Positions 24,240-33,979 of a stretch of DNA of 64,000 nucleotides are shown here, one piece after another. Under the pieces are notes generated by a model. It was not told the DNA's origin. It did no database searches and saw only the letters and a program-made list of their open reading frames with translations. The stretch is taken from NCBI GenBank assembly GCA_021307315.1, contig JAJSPD010000004.1, positions 806,001 to 870,000 of the forward strand. The letters are read 5' to 3'. A program made the position numbers and the translations under genes. How positions within the stretch are numbered: the first letter of the stretch is position 1; every line of letters starts with the position of its first letter. This DNA is from Bisporella sp. PMI_857 (lineage: Eukaryota; Ascomycota; Leotiomycetes; Helotiales; Helotiaceae).

Positions 24240-25933
24240 ATGCAGCCTTCTTTTCGTCCTCAATATGCGCAGCAGCCTCCGCAGCGGTCTCCTCACGTGC
24301 CAGCATCGACTAGGAGAGGAATTGGTATGTGCAAGGCCCCCAAAATGCGCCTCAGAGCCTCAAGCTCCAACGCACCTTCCATATCCACTTAGACGCTATG
24401 ACATTGTCCTAACTTGAGTGATTGAAGGTCCAATGGTGTCCGGACACAATGCCAACCCCTTAACACCGGCACAAATGCAGGCTCAACAACAGGCAGCGGA
24501 GAGCGCGACCCTGAGGGCGAAGTTACGGAGTCGCAAGCCCACTGACAAGACTATACCAGAGGGAGTTGAGGATTGCATCATTGGGGATGGAGTGCAGCGG
24601 TATCGTGAGTTGAGGGAATTGGAGCGTAGGCTAGATGCGACCATGATGAGGAAGCGATTAGATATTCATGATGGCGTCAATCGAAATGTCAAGGTAAAGT
24701 TGATGTTGTATACCTCTAGACCACCATTATCTAACAATTCGATAGCGCTACAAAACATTGCGGTTATGGATCAGTAATACAGTGGAGGATCAACCATGGC
24801 AAGCTGGTACTCTAGATGTGGATGCCTTTGATTTCAGCACAAACATGGACTCATCATATCGTGTTAAGATTGAAGGGCGACTGCTTGATGATGAGGATGA
24901 TCTGGATAGCGATGACGAAGCTGAACCGAAAGATGAGAATGCGATGGACGAAGATGGAAAAGAGAACAAGAAGAAGTCGACATCGAAACAGTATAAGCTT
25001 TCTCATTTTTTCAAGGCCATGACGATTGATTTTGACCGAAGCAAAACAAAAGAATTAGATCAAGCTGTCGAGTGGAAGAAGCCCGCCATTGGGGCAAATT
25101 CTACAGCTCTACCAAATTCCGCCGATTTTGATCAGTTGGAGTTCAAGCGAGGCGGAGATGATAATATCAATATAACTATCAACCTGGTACGAGACGAGAA
25201 TCCAGAGAGATTTTCGCTGAGTCCGGCGTTGGCCGAAATACTGGATACAAACGAAGCTACACGTGCTGAGGCAGTGATGGGTGTGTGGGAGTACGTTCGA
25301 GCCAATGGTCTACAAGAAGATGATGAGAAGAGATCGTTCGACCTCGACGACCGGCTTAGAGGTGTAAGAGAACCCATTCCCCCCTAACTTTAGCTCAACT
25401 AACTTTGTCAGATCTTTGGAAAACATGACAAGGGCAATATTCCTCAAATCCCAGATTTTATCATGCCACATCTAAATCAGCTTCCTCCCGTGAAGCTACC
25501 TTACACCATTCGTGTCGACAAAGCCTTCCACGATGATCCTCAACCCACCATCTACGACATTCGTGTCGCGGTTGACGACCCTCTGCGCGCTGCCCTCACA
25601 TCCTATCTCACCAACCCATCTTACGCGCAAAGTCTCCGCGATATTGCAGCTCTGAACGAGCGTCTTGCACTCCTAGTGCAAAAGATCAGCAATTCCAAGT
25701 CAAAACATGCCTTCCTCGACGCGCTATCTAAAAACCCAACTGAGTTCTTGGCTAAGTGGCTAAGCTCCCAGAAGCGCGATTTGGAAGTGATTTCTGGCGA
25801 GGCGACAAGAGGTGGAGGCGAAGATGCTAGTGGTGATGAATGGAGAAAGGGAGGAAAAGATGGTGTCTGGGGCAGCGAGAATGCAAGGCAGAGCGTCAAC
25901 CTCATTGTAGGATCGGGTCCAAAGAGGGTTTAG
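24240..25933 (+). CDS. SWI/SNF or RSC complex subunit with SWIB domain (Snf12/Rsc6/BAF60-like)
   Basis: Exons 24240-24324, 24428-24693, 24746-25363 and 25412-25933 join to 496 aa from ATG 24240. The N-terminus is Gln/Pro-rich. A helical block (DKTIPEGVEDCIIGDGVQRY) starts the BAF60-type core, and an acidic stretch (about residues 165-200) interrupts it. The SWIB/MDM2 fold is at about 275-375: FSLSPALAEILDTNEATRAE, VMGVWEYVRANGLQ, then DLDDRLRGIFG. The rest is a helical tail. Homologues are constant subunits of ATP-dependent chromatin-remodelling complexes. The large first intron (103 nt) has a CTAAC branch site, and a competing AG is ignored because only the chosen acceptor keeps the frame. 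Confidence 0.9.
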
Positions 25934-26426
25934 GAATAGTATTGGCTGGGAGTTTCGACATCTGTTTTAGAGGCTCAAGGAGTTCAGGAAAGGGAGCTCA
26001 AATGAAGCCTCTTGTGTAACAAGATATAGCATCGGGCACTGACTTTATAATAAAGGACGTTGAAGTATAATATTGCCTTATCACGTTCATCAACCTTCAT
26101 TATCAAGCTGATGTTGATCTAATTGTTCGTTCTACAGGGTAACATATTCTTTGATAAGAATTTAGTTCTTGAAGGGGTTTAGCACTTCATGGACCTAAAG
26201 ATACCGAAAGCTGTAAATATGAATATATCATTTAAGCAGAGGCAGCACGAACTTATTGCTCAAACCCTAATCCTAATCTACAAGGCGTGCTTCAAGGCTC
26301 GAGCGTGTCCTCTTCGTCTCATAATGGAGTTACGAAGCAGCGGCGCTGGTAAACGAAGTCCTTCAAGTTGGAAAGTATACCCTACCGAGCTCCTAGACAC
26401 GAAGCACTCTGAACTATTGGCCTCCA
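25934..26426. other. Intergenic region
   Basis: About 490 bp between the 3' end of the SWIB gene and the 3' end of the HET relic. It holds a short telomere-like motif (26265-26276) and nothing else I can support. Confidence 0.4.
26265..26276 (-). repeat. Short telomere-like (CCCTAA) motif
   Basis: CCCTAATCCTAA on the plus strand, preceded by AAA, gives the telobox AAACCCTAA plus one imperfect unit. It is too short to prove a former telomere and could be chance. Confidence 0.25.
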
Positions 26427-27524
26427 TCATGGTTGCTGCACCACAAAACGAAACACAAGCTCCGGGATGACCTGCTGTCCAAAACAACGGTACCCTTCCA
26501 TGATGACATTGACCAAGGGGATGTAGTCAGTGACTTTGTTGTAGTAGTCATCTGTGGGCACTGGGACGCCGACGCCTTGGCTCGACCATGTAAACCCGCC
26601 TACTCCGCGTGGCGGTTGCTTCAAGTCAGTGGTAATACCCCTGGAGTCTTTGAAGCAGAGAGGGTGCGGAGCAAGAAGACCGCATTCGTCGTCTTTCCAT
26701 CCCCGCCGGGAGGGGGGTTCGGGGACGCCAGGGAGGTTTTTGGGCCATGTTCATGCGAAAAGGGATTCGTCGAAGAACTAGGATGAGGAGAGGAGGCCCA
26801 GCTGTAGGCGCATGAAAAAGCATTCTCGAGCCCTTCCGTGTAGTGCGGCGGCATGATCACGCCAAATATTCCGAGCAGGCTATAGACCAGATCTTCTGGC
26901 ACGGGCGTTTCTCTATCGGACACCCAGCTCATCCTGGTGGCGATGCTAGCTTCGCGGAAATCTCTCTGGCGCGTGAGAAAGTCAGCATTGACACCGGTGG
27001 AACTTTCGATGAACTTCGCTACGTCTGTCCTAGTGCCTAGGAACCTCCAATTCACGTCGAAGAATTTCATCTTCCGTGGTGCAATAAGCTCTTGTAGCGT
27101 CCATCCACGCTTGAACCCATTCCGATTTCTTGCCAGTGACTGCACTCTTGAACATCTCGGGGCCTGGCGTGGACGCCACAACATCCCATAAGAAGGTGTA
27201 GCACACCTCGGCGTCGAAATACCATTGGAACATAGATCCAATAGACTCAGATTCCTCCTTATTATCGCTCTTATCAATGCAGCAGCTGTCAATCTACAGC
27301 CATTTGATGCCCTCTTCTCGAGCCTTGGCGCAAGCATATCTGACCTTGCTCACGTTGCGCGCTTCATTTTTGACATCCTTCAGGATAGCAGGGCTGTACT
27401 GTTTAAATGTGATTTCTTCATCATACCAACGATGAGATAGAATCGCATACATGTCGTCCTTGACGAACTTTGTATGAAATCCTTGATAGATTTCATAAGT
27501 GTCCACGTTGATAAGACGGTGCAT
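26427..27524 (-). pseudogene. Broken HET-domain (heterokaryon incompatibility-type) gene
   Basis: The intact N-terminus MHRLINVDTYEIYQGFHTKF, YAILSHRWYDEEITF and AKAREEGIKWL is a classical HET domain, which in fungi triggers cell death after fusion of unlike mycelia. At 27295-27297 the codon expected to be Trp (of KWLWIDSCCID) is TAG. The frame then resumes through IDSCCIDKSDNKEESESIGS and FQWYFDAEVCYTFLWDV. One extra base at about 27110 shifts the frame before RGWTLQELIAPRKMKFFD. A further frame change follows GLENAF near 26822. After that a TGA stands where DESLFAWTWP-like sequence is expected, and a second stop precedes it. A C-terminal piece ends at 26427. With at least three stops and two frameshifts the gene is dead unless the assembly is wrong. 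Confidence 0.85.
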
Positions 27525-28203
27525 GTTGCACCGAAAAACGACGCCTTAGCACATGGAAGGAAACGTGAAGTTGTTCGAATTCGTACATAGTGATCTGTTG
27601 TTGTCGTGCAAGTGTCACTGCTCTTACATTTCAGGGGCTGAGATGTGTCTATTTCGCCCCGAATGGTGGATCAACCTAGTCGGTTTTTATGTCAAATGAA
27701 GTAGAGATATAATACGAACGACATTTGTTTTGTACAACGAACCATCAATATCATAGTTTGCTCCATTGCTAGGTACCACTTGAACCCCTATGTGAATTTA
27801 CAAAGTGCTCAAATTTCTCTGGCAGAAAATAACTTTGCGGCTTTGGGGATTGCTTGACATTGCGTAAATGGCGCTGGTCGGGGTCATTGTAAGAATCTCT
27901 TCTGGTATACAAGATATCCATGGGTAGAAGTGCTGGTCATATCTGCAGGATCATGAATAGGTATCAACCTGGTAACAGAAGATAAGCTCCACCAAAATTG
28001 TTGGCCTATAGCTACAAGATACTCAGACTGGTATTCGCTGAATATTCAACTCTCAGTCAATGTCTTCGTGCGCAACAACTTAGAGCGCCATGCCGTATCT
28101 GCAACGATCCGATTGCTGTATGACGCCTGATACCCCAACTCCATCCCATGCAGTCCTCGCACATGCTATCTTTTAACAAATTATCTACAATCCTTAGACT
28201 CCC
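27525..28203. other. Intergenic region
   Basis: About 680 bp upstream of the HET relic and downstream of the MO25-like gene. No coding pattern or repeat is seen. Confidence 0.45.
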
Positions 28204-29495
28204 TTAACGTGATTGAGACTGGTTCACCAACAGCGCGGGTTTCTGTGTTGGCTCAACCGGAGTCAGGGGCATATTCCTGATTTGCTTGAGGAGGAACTCC
28301 CGCTCATCCATAAACTGCTCGTCCTCTGTCCTATCCTCCAGAAAGTGTTCCAAGAACTTGAGTAATTTCTCTCTGTTGTTCAGCAATATCTTTTGTACAG
28401 CGATAGATTTATGTGGATTTGCGACGAAGACTTTGAAGACATGGAATCCCTCGTACTGCACCATTTTTCGTTCGTCGCGGAGGAGATTCATGCAAATCTT
28501 CAAATGCTCGCCACGATCAACATACGCTGTCATTACTGCGTAGTTGGCACGATCCAGAAGAATCTCCCCTAATAGTTTTATCGATTGTCGTTTGGTGACA
28601 TAGCTTTCTGACTTGACCAACACATTGTTATACTGGTCAAAGAAGCGGTCAAAATTTGTGGATAGGTATTGAGCGACTATTTGTTTGTGCTTCGTCAGGA
28701 GGTCCTATTGCTATGTTAGGCTGGTAACAAATACAGAACAATGTACTTACTCTAAAAGTCGTGAATGCATCGGCTCCTACTTCAAATGTACCTCGATCGA
28801 TCCAAGCAAAGAATTTCCAGAAGACTCCTCTGCCACTCTGCCTCACATCTGGTTGTATACCGCTCAAACCTTTTGAGGCATTTTCTCCCTCGTTCGGCTC
28901 ATCATATAATATTATGGCGGCTGCCGCATCACTCTTCAGAACCTCTCTGAGTACGGTTCCTGCCGCTGTTGCACTCTCTTTGTGATCGTAGCCCTTGCAT
29001 AACTCTACAAGCACCTCCGGGCGGTTATTGATGACATAACTGAGAGCCAGCGGGTCGCTTTTGGGGGATGCGGTTGCTGGCCGGAATCGCAGAACATAGG
29101 AGAATATAACCTGCACATCCTTTCTCGACTCGAAAGCTAGACGGTACAGGTTGAGTGCCAGGAGGTATAAGAGATCCTCTTGGATTAATCCAGTGACTAA
29201 TGCAAACACTTGCTCAGGACTGCTCTCCGTTTCTGCTCAAGGATAATTAGTGTATGTGGCAGCATCTGGCAGCATTTTTTGTACCTTGAGTTCCCTGCAG
29301 AACAAACTTCATCTGGCTTAAGGTCTTTGCGAGCTCCTCTGCCTCCTCATTGTCAGCCGCAATCTACCACTCTCCGAAAGAGCTACACACCTTTACGGCT
29401 CCTCCAGGGCCATCAAGTCTGCTAATTTGTTCTTTCGCCTGCTTTGCAAGATCTACCGTATTTCCCCGTCGCCGTCCACCGAAGAGGAATGACAT
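28204..29495 (-). CDS. MO25/Hym1-like scaffold protein (HymA family)
   Basis: Exons 29495-29391, about 29342-29285, 29232-28751 and 28704-28204 give 381 aa. The start MSFLFGGRRRGNTVDLAKQA, the block SSPEQVFALVTGLIQEDLLY, FESRKDVQVIFSYVLRFRP, LVELCKGYDHKE, ILYDEPNEGENA, and the C-terminal helices (VTKRQSIKLLGEILLDR, KMVQYEGFHVFKVFVANP) are the armadillo-like MO25 repeats. In fungi Hym1/HymA scaffolds germinal-centre kinases of the RAM/MOR morphogenesis pathway, and Aspergillus hymA affects conidiophore development. The acceptor of intron 1 is uncertain: the visible TAG would leave a 27-nt intron, so a GAG acceptor about 20 nt later is preferred. Intron 2 offers adjacent in-phase acceptors; the CAG one was used. 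Confidence 0.9.
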
Positions 29496-30195
29496 GTTTG
29501 CAGAGTGTTTGCCCTGCTCCCAAATGTTGCACCTGAAGATGTTCTATTCCCCTGCGCCTCTGCAATAGCTCACTTCGATATCTCGGTAACGTAGTCAAGC
29601 ATAAGGTGGGATTCGGTGTGGCTCTGCGGCGAAGGAGGCGGACCACGTTCAAAACATGCTCGTGGTCAAGATCAAGGTCAAGTTCAGTCAATGGTAGTCG
29701 TGGCGTTTATCGTCGCTGCCCGACATGAAGATTGTTTTGTTTCTGGAAGGTCAGTGCAGGGCTGGCTGGCTGTCCGTTGCCGTGCGACGTTGAACCTGCC
29801 CCTCATAAACCCCTGAATATCAGATGAAATCAATCAATAGATGCATTGACGACCGTCACTACATGATCCGAGAATATCTCTTTCGCTGATATGTGCGACA
29901 GCAATTACAGTACTCTATGCATAATGGATTTTCCGAGTGCAACGCTATGGATTACTCGTAACGTTTGTTCTGTTTTGTTTACTTTCATCCCGATTAGATG
30001 TCTTATCACACGTGGTTTTGGAATATACCCCTTTGGTGGGGTAAAAATTCTCCCCACCTACAACTTTCACTGTAATTTGGAAAAAACTACAAGGAATCAA
30101 GTGTTTAGCGTGTTTTTTTAAAAAGCCGTTTGCAACTTATTTCCTGATCATCATTTGGTTCATCATTGTTGAACAGGGCCTCAATACTTTTTACA
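29496..30195. promoter_or_regulatory. Bidirectional promoter region between MO25-like and PRMT3-like genes
   Basis: 700-bp head-to-head spacer. It contains a perfect GGTGGGG/CCCCACC inverted repeat at 30035-30058 and CCCCTTT next to it. Such C-rich boxes are typical targets of C2H2 zinc-finger factors in fungi, but no specific factor can be named. Confidence 0.4.
30035..30058. repeat. Perfect 7-bp inverted repeat in a promoter
   Basis: Arms GGTGGGG (30035-30041) and CCCCACC (30052-30058) enclose a 10-nt AT-rich loop, about 140 bp upstream of the PRMT3-like start. It could be a paired factor-binding site. Confidence 0.4.
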
Positions 30196-32106
30196 ATGGC
30201 TGAATACGCGGCTTCCTCAAGTTCCGAAGGCTCGGTCACCAACCTCAAAGGTGACGAGGGGTGGGAAGATGTAGAGGAAGACATTGTTGAAGAGACTTTT
30301 ATATCCTTACTTGATGATGAAGTTTTCCCGGATATCAGCTCTATGTTGGAACACTGCAAGAACAAGCATAACTTCGACTTCTTGGAAATTAGGCAAAGAG
30401 TCACGTATGTATGTCATATCTTTCACGTCATCTGGTGCTAAGTTTTTTCTCAGTTCAGGCTTTTATGACAATATAAAGTTGGTGAACTTTATACGTTCCC
30501 AGGTTCATAGTACGTGTGATTTATCATCCTTATAGCCTCATTTCATTGAAATCAAACTCGGACCTATCTTGAGCTTTTATTCGTCTCAAGCAGTCAGCTT
30601 TTAGCAAGGCTGTGTTCCGTCATTGGAATAGAAGTAGATATCTAACTCTATTATTCTGGCGACATATCGATCTCCAGCCTCACATCCCTTGAAATACTAA
30701 TCTTTCTCTCACAGGTGGTCTTCCAGTCTCAGCTGACATCACCAAGAACGACTTCGAAGATGACAAGTTCTTGAAGCCTGTTTTGGAAGATGACGCTTTG
30801 CTCATCAGTCTTGATGATCTACCTGAGCTACCATCCGAGTCCGAAAGGAATAAAGCAGAAGCTCCCTCCGCTCTAGCAGCTCGAGTTGCCGAGTTGGAAG
30901 AAGAGCTACGTCGAATCCAAACCCAATTTGATAATTACCGGAGCACGGTTGAGGAGACCCTCGATGAACGTTGGAACGACAAGTCTAAAGGGCCGGGGCC
31001 TGCACCTGATGAGAAAGAAGAAAAGAGAGACGATGACAGTCATTATTTTAGCTCTTACTCCTACAATGGTAGGCTGCCCATCACCTCACCACTCCACCAT
31101 TCTCTAACCAAATCCAGACATCCACGAAGTAATGCTCAAAGACACCACCCGCACCGATGCATACCGGGACTTCATCTACAACCACAAATCGCTCTTCGCC
31201 GGAAAGACCATCCTAGACGTCGGTTGCGGAACCGGGATCCTAAGCATGTTCTGCGCCAAAGCCGGTGCCGCCCGAGTCATCGCTGTCGACAACAGCGCCA
31301 TCATCGACAAAGCGCGCGAGAACATCTTCAACAACGGGTTTTCCTCTACCATCACCTGTTTGCGCGGCAAAATCGAAGAAGTCACTCTCCCCGTGGACAA
31401 GGTTGACATCATTGTCAGCGAGTGGATGGGCTACTGCCTCCTATATGAAGCTATGCTCGACAGCGTTATCTACGCACGGGATCGTTATCTAAAGCCTGAC
31501 GGCCTCATGGTGCCTAGCCATATGAACATGTGGGTAGCGCCTGTGGCGGATCCCGACTATATCGCAGACCATATTGCGTTCTGGCGAGATGTCTATGGTT
31601 TCGATATGAAAGCTATGCAAGCCGGAATCCACGAGGAGGCTTCGGTACTCAACATGCCCGCTTCCACGATCGCTGGAACGGCTTACCCGTTTCTACAGCT
31701 CTCTTTGCATACTACAGCTATCAAAGACCTGTCATTTAAGCGTTCTTACCAGTCTAAGATCACGAAGGATATCGATGCGCTAGACGGCTTCATGATCTGG
31801 TTTGATTCATTCTTCATGCCGTCTAGAGAAGACACGGTTCCTGAAGACGCGAAGGCTGAGGAGTGGGGGGACAAGAAGGGTGTGGCATTCACGACAGGTC
31901 CAATGGCAAAGGAGACTCACTGGAAACAAGGCGTATTGCTGATCGATAATACGAAGGAGAAGCCCGCGCCGGTAAAAGAAGGAGCAGAGGTCAGCGGGGA
32001 GCTGGAGTACGCAGTTCCAGAAGATAACTCTAGAGCATTGAATATCACGGTAAAGTGGAAGGTCGATGGGGAGCAGGAGAAGACACAAGCTTGGAAGATG
32101 AGATAG
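30196..32106 (+). CDS. Protein arginine N-methyltransferase, PRMT3/Rmt3-like
   Basis: Exons 30196-30404, 30454-30509, 30715-31068 and 31118-32106 join to 535 aa. The N-terminal 70 residues are acidic and carry a PRMT3-type zinc-finger remnant: DEVFPDISSMLEHCKNKHNF keeps the HCxxxH half, but the expected CxxC half reads FISLLDD. A coiled segment (ARVAELEEELRRIQTQFDNY) follows. The methyltransferase core begins at DIHEVMLKDTTRTDAYRD. It has motif I ILDVGCGTGILSMF, the double-E loop SEWMGYCLLYEAM, and the THW loop in KETHWKQGVLLI. Yeast-type PRMT3 dimethylates the ribosomal protein uS5 (Rps2) in the cytosol. The first in-frame codon upstream is TTG, so ATG 30196 is the start. Confidence 0.93.
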
Positions 32107-32226
32107 ACTTTTGTGATTAAAATAGAATGCACGACTAAGATAGACTATAGCATCTTGTATCATCCCCGGGTCGTGACATTTCGTAAAGCCGCCATTGCTT
32201 GATAAGGTAATCAAGCCCCGCCAAGC

Positions 32227-33223
32227 TCACTTGCCCCCTTTCGTAGCCTCGACTGCCTTCTTCTCGCCGGCGGCATTTTCCTTCTTGATATAATTCGTGA
32301 TATGTTCTGGCACCTACACGCAGTCAATGCACACTCTCCAACCAAACATTTCCACACAGCATACCTTCGCAACTCTGTTCTCCGGGCCAGGAACTGGCGT
32401 CCCGTAATGCGTCCACGTGGGCACAACACCGATCCACGTCTGCTTCCTCAACTCCTCGTTCTTCAAATCCGCCCTATCATCCCCCGGCGGCCCCTCCCTT
32501 ACCTTGGCTGAAGCATCCACGATGCTGACTTTCAGGATCTGCGTGCTAGTCATCTCCGTCTTCGTCGGCGGAATCCTAGAGTTTGCCCAGCGCTCCTCAA
32601 CGACGTTGTTGGTGATCTTCTCCATCGCCCAGAGCTTCTCTGCCTCGTCCGTCACGGGCTTCGCGTACCCGTGCAAGACTGCGCTTCGGAAGTTATAACT
32701 ATGGTGGTTCGGCGTCAAGGCTAGCACCAACCCATCCAGATGCGTAGCTGACACTGTAAGCGGAAGGCCCTCTTCTTCTCCTGGCGAGGTGTTTCCAAGC
32801 TTCATTAGTCGGCTGGAGATATAGCCGTGGATATAGAGGTCTAGTGCTTCTGTCAAGAGGGCGTCTGGAGTGGAGAAGGAGCCCATGAAGCCGAGCATGG
32901 GGAGCTGTGGGTTTTTAGCAACAGATATTGTGATGAGAGAAGATATCTTATCGTCTTGAATGTGGGGAGATGGAGAAACGAAATAGGGCCTTACTACGGC
33001 AGGAAAAGGATCCTCTTCATCTGCTGTTGAAAATGAGACATGTAGCACCGGAGTGGTGTTTACGATTGAGTGGATAGTTTCGTAGTCATACTTTCCTATG
33101 CTCTGTTACTAGATGATATCAGATACCACTATCTACATTTCAGGGAGCCTTACCACGTGGTTTCCCATACCGATTTACAGTATTGCGTGGGAACTTTGGG
33201 TAGGACGGCGTATCGTCTCCCAT
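32227..33223 (-). CDS. FMN-binding split-barrel protein, pyridoxamine 5'-phosphate oxidase-like
   Basis: Exons 33223-33154, 33095-32995, 32904-32365 and 32313-32227 join to 265 aa, starting MGDDTPSYPKFPRNTVNRYG. The block GKYDYETIHSIVNTTPVLHV, LPMLGFMGSF, LYIHGYISSRLMKL, LTVSATHLDGLVLAL, then NFRSAVLHGYAKPV, matches the flavin-nucleotide-binding family of the PNPOx-like split barrel (Pyridox_ox_2 type). These proteins bind FMN; the physiological substrate is mostly unknown. The tail is Lys/Glu-rich. Each of the three introns has a GTAAGG or GTATGC donor and closes in phase. It is convergent with the PRMT3-like gene, only 120 bp away. Confidence 0.88.
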
Positions 33224-33979
33224 GTTGACTTCTTGAAGTCAAACGTCACGCCCAATGCGTGTCACAAATATTAGCTCAGTGTTTGGAAAAGAACAGAGAG
33301 ATAGATCACATTTTATATAGAATGTAAGGGGATAGAGTAGTGACTCATGTAGACATCCATGCATACGGAGGTTGAAATTGGAGCTACCAGTCTGGCTGCA
33401 CTATATCCTGATGCGGCAAGTCCAGGCGGCGGGACAAAGCAAACCAGCCCAGCGATCCCTCTACATAGTTGGAGGGGTAAGATAACAACCAATGATACCC
33501 ACCGCATTATCTCACATCATTCTTCTCTGCAGATGTTGCCATTACGGTATCCCCAAGAAGGAGCACGACGACTGTGCTCGGATTACTCACGGGATCTAAA
33601 TACCTATCCTTGATGCACCAGAACCCGCGGATACCGCGTCTCCCATCCGCCATTCATTTTACCGTAGAGCGAGGGAAAAATGAAGAGGTAGCAGGAAGAA
33701 TCAGGAAGAGAGGGTATGCTGCCAGCTGTATTTTAGTTATATTGGTATTCCCTATACTCTATTTAACTTTATGCCGTAGGGTATACACTCACGGCATCTC
33801 CTGTCTATGGATATCTCGCGTTCTCCCTTGAGGTATCATCAATCATACCAGGATGCACTCATCTGAGCGCCTGTTAATATCCATAAATCATAATCCATAT
33901 TCGCTAACGTCAAAGACTAGTGAAGGCAAAGGTACACAACAATTCATCCATCATAAATCAGTGGTAGAGGACTGTTACT
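33224..33979. other. Intergenic region
   Basis: About 750 bp between the split-barrel gene start and the phytochrome 3' end. Nothing beyond short frames is seen. It includes the promoter of the split-barrel gene. Confidence 0.45.

Noticed and set aside
29364..29390. 27-nt intron in the MO25-like gene ending at the visible TAG
   Set aside because: Too short; a later GAG acceptor gives about 48 nt and the conserved AEELAKTLSQ sequence directly after the first exon.
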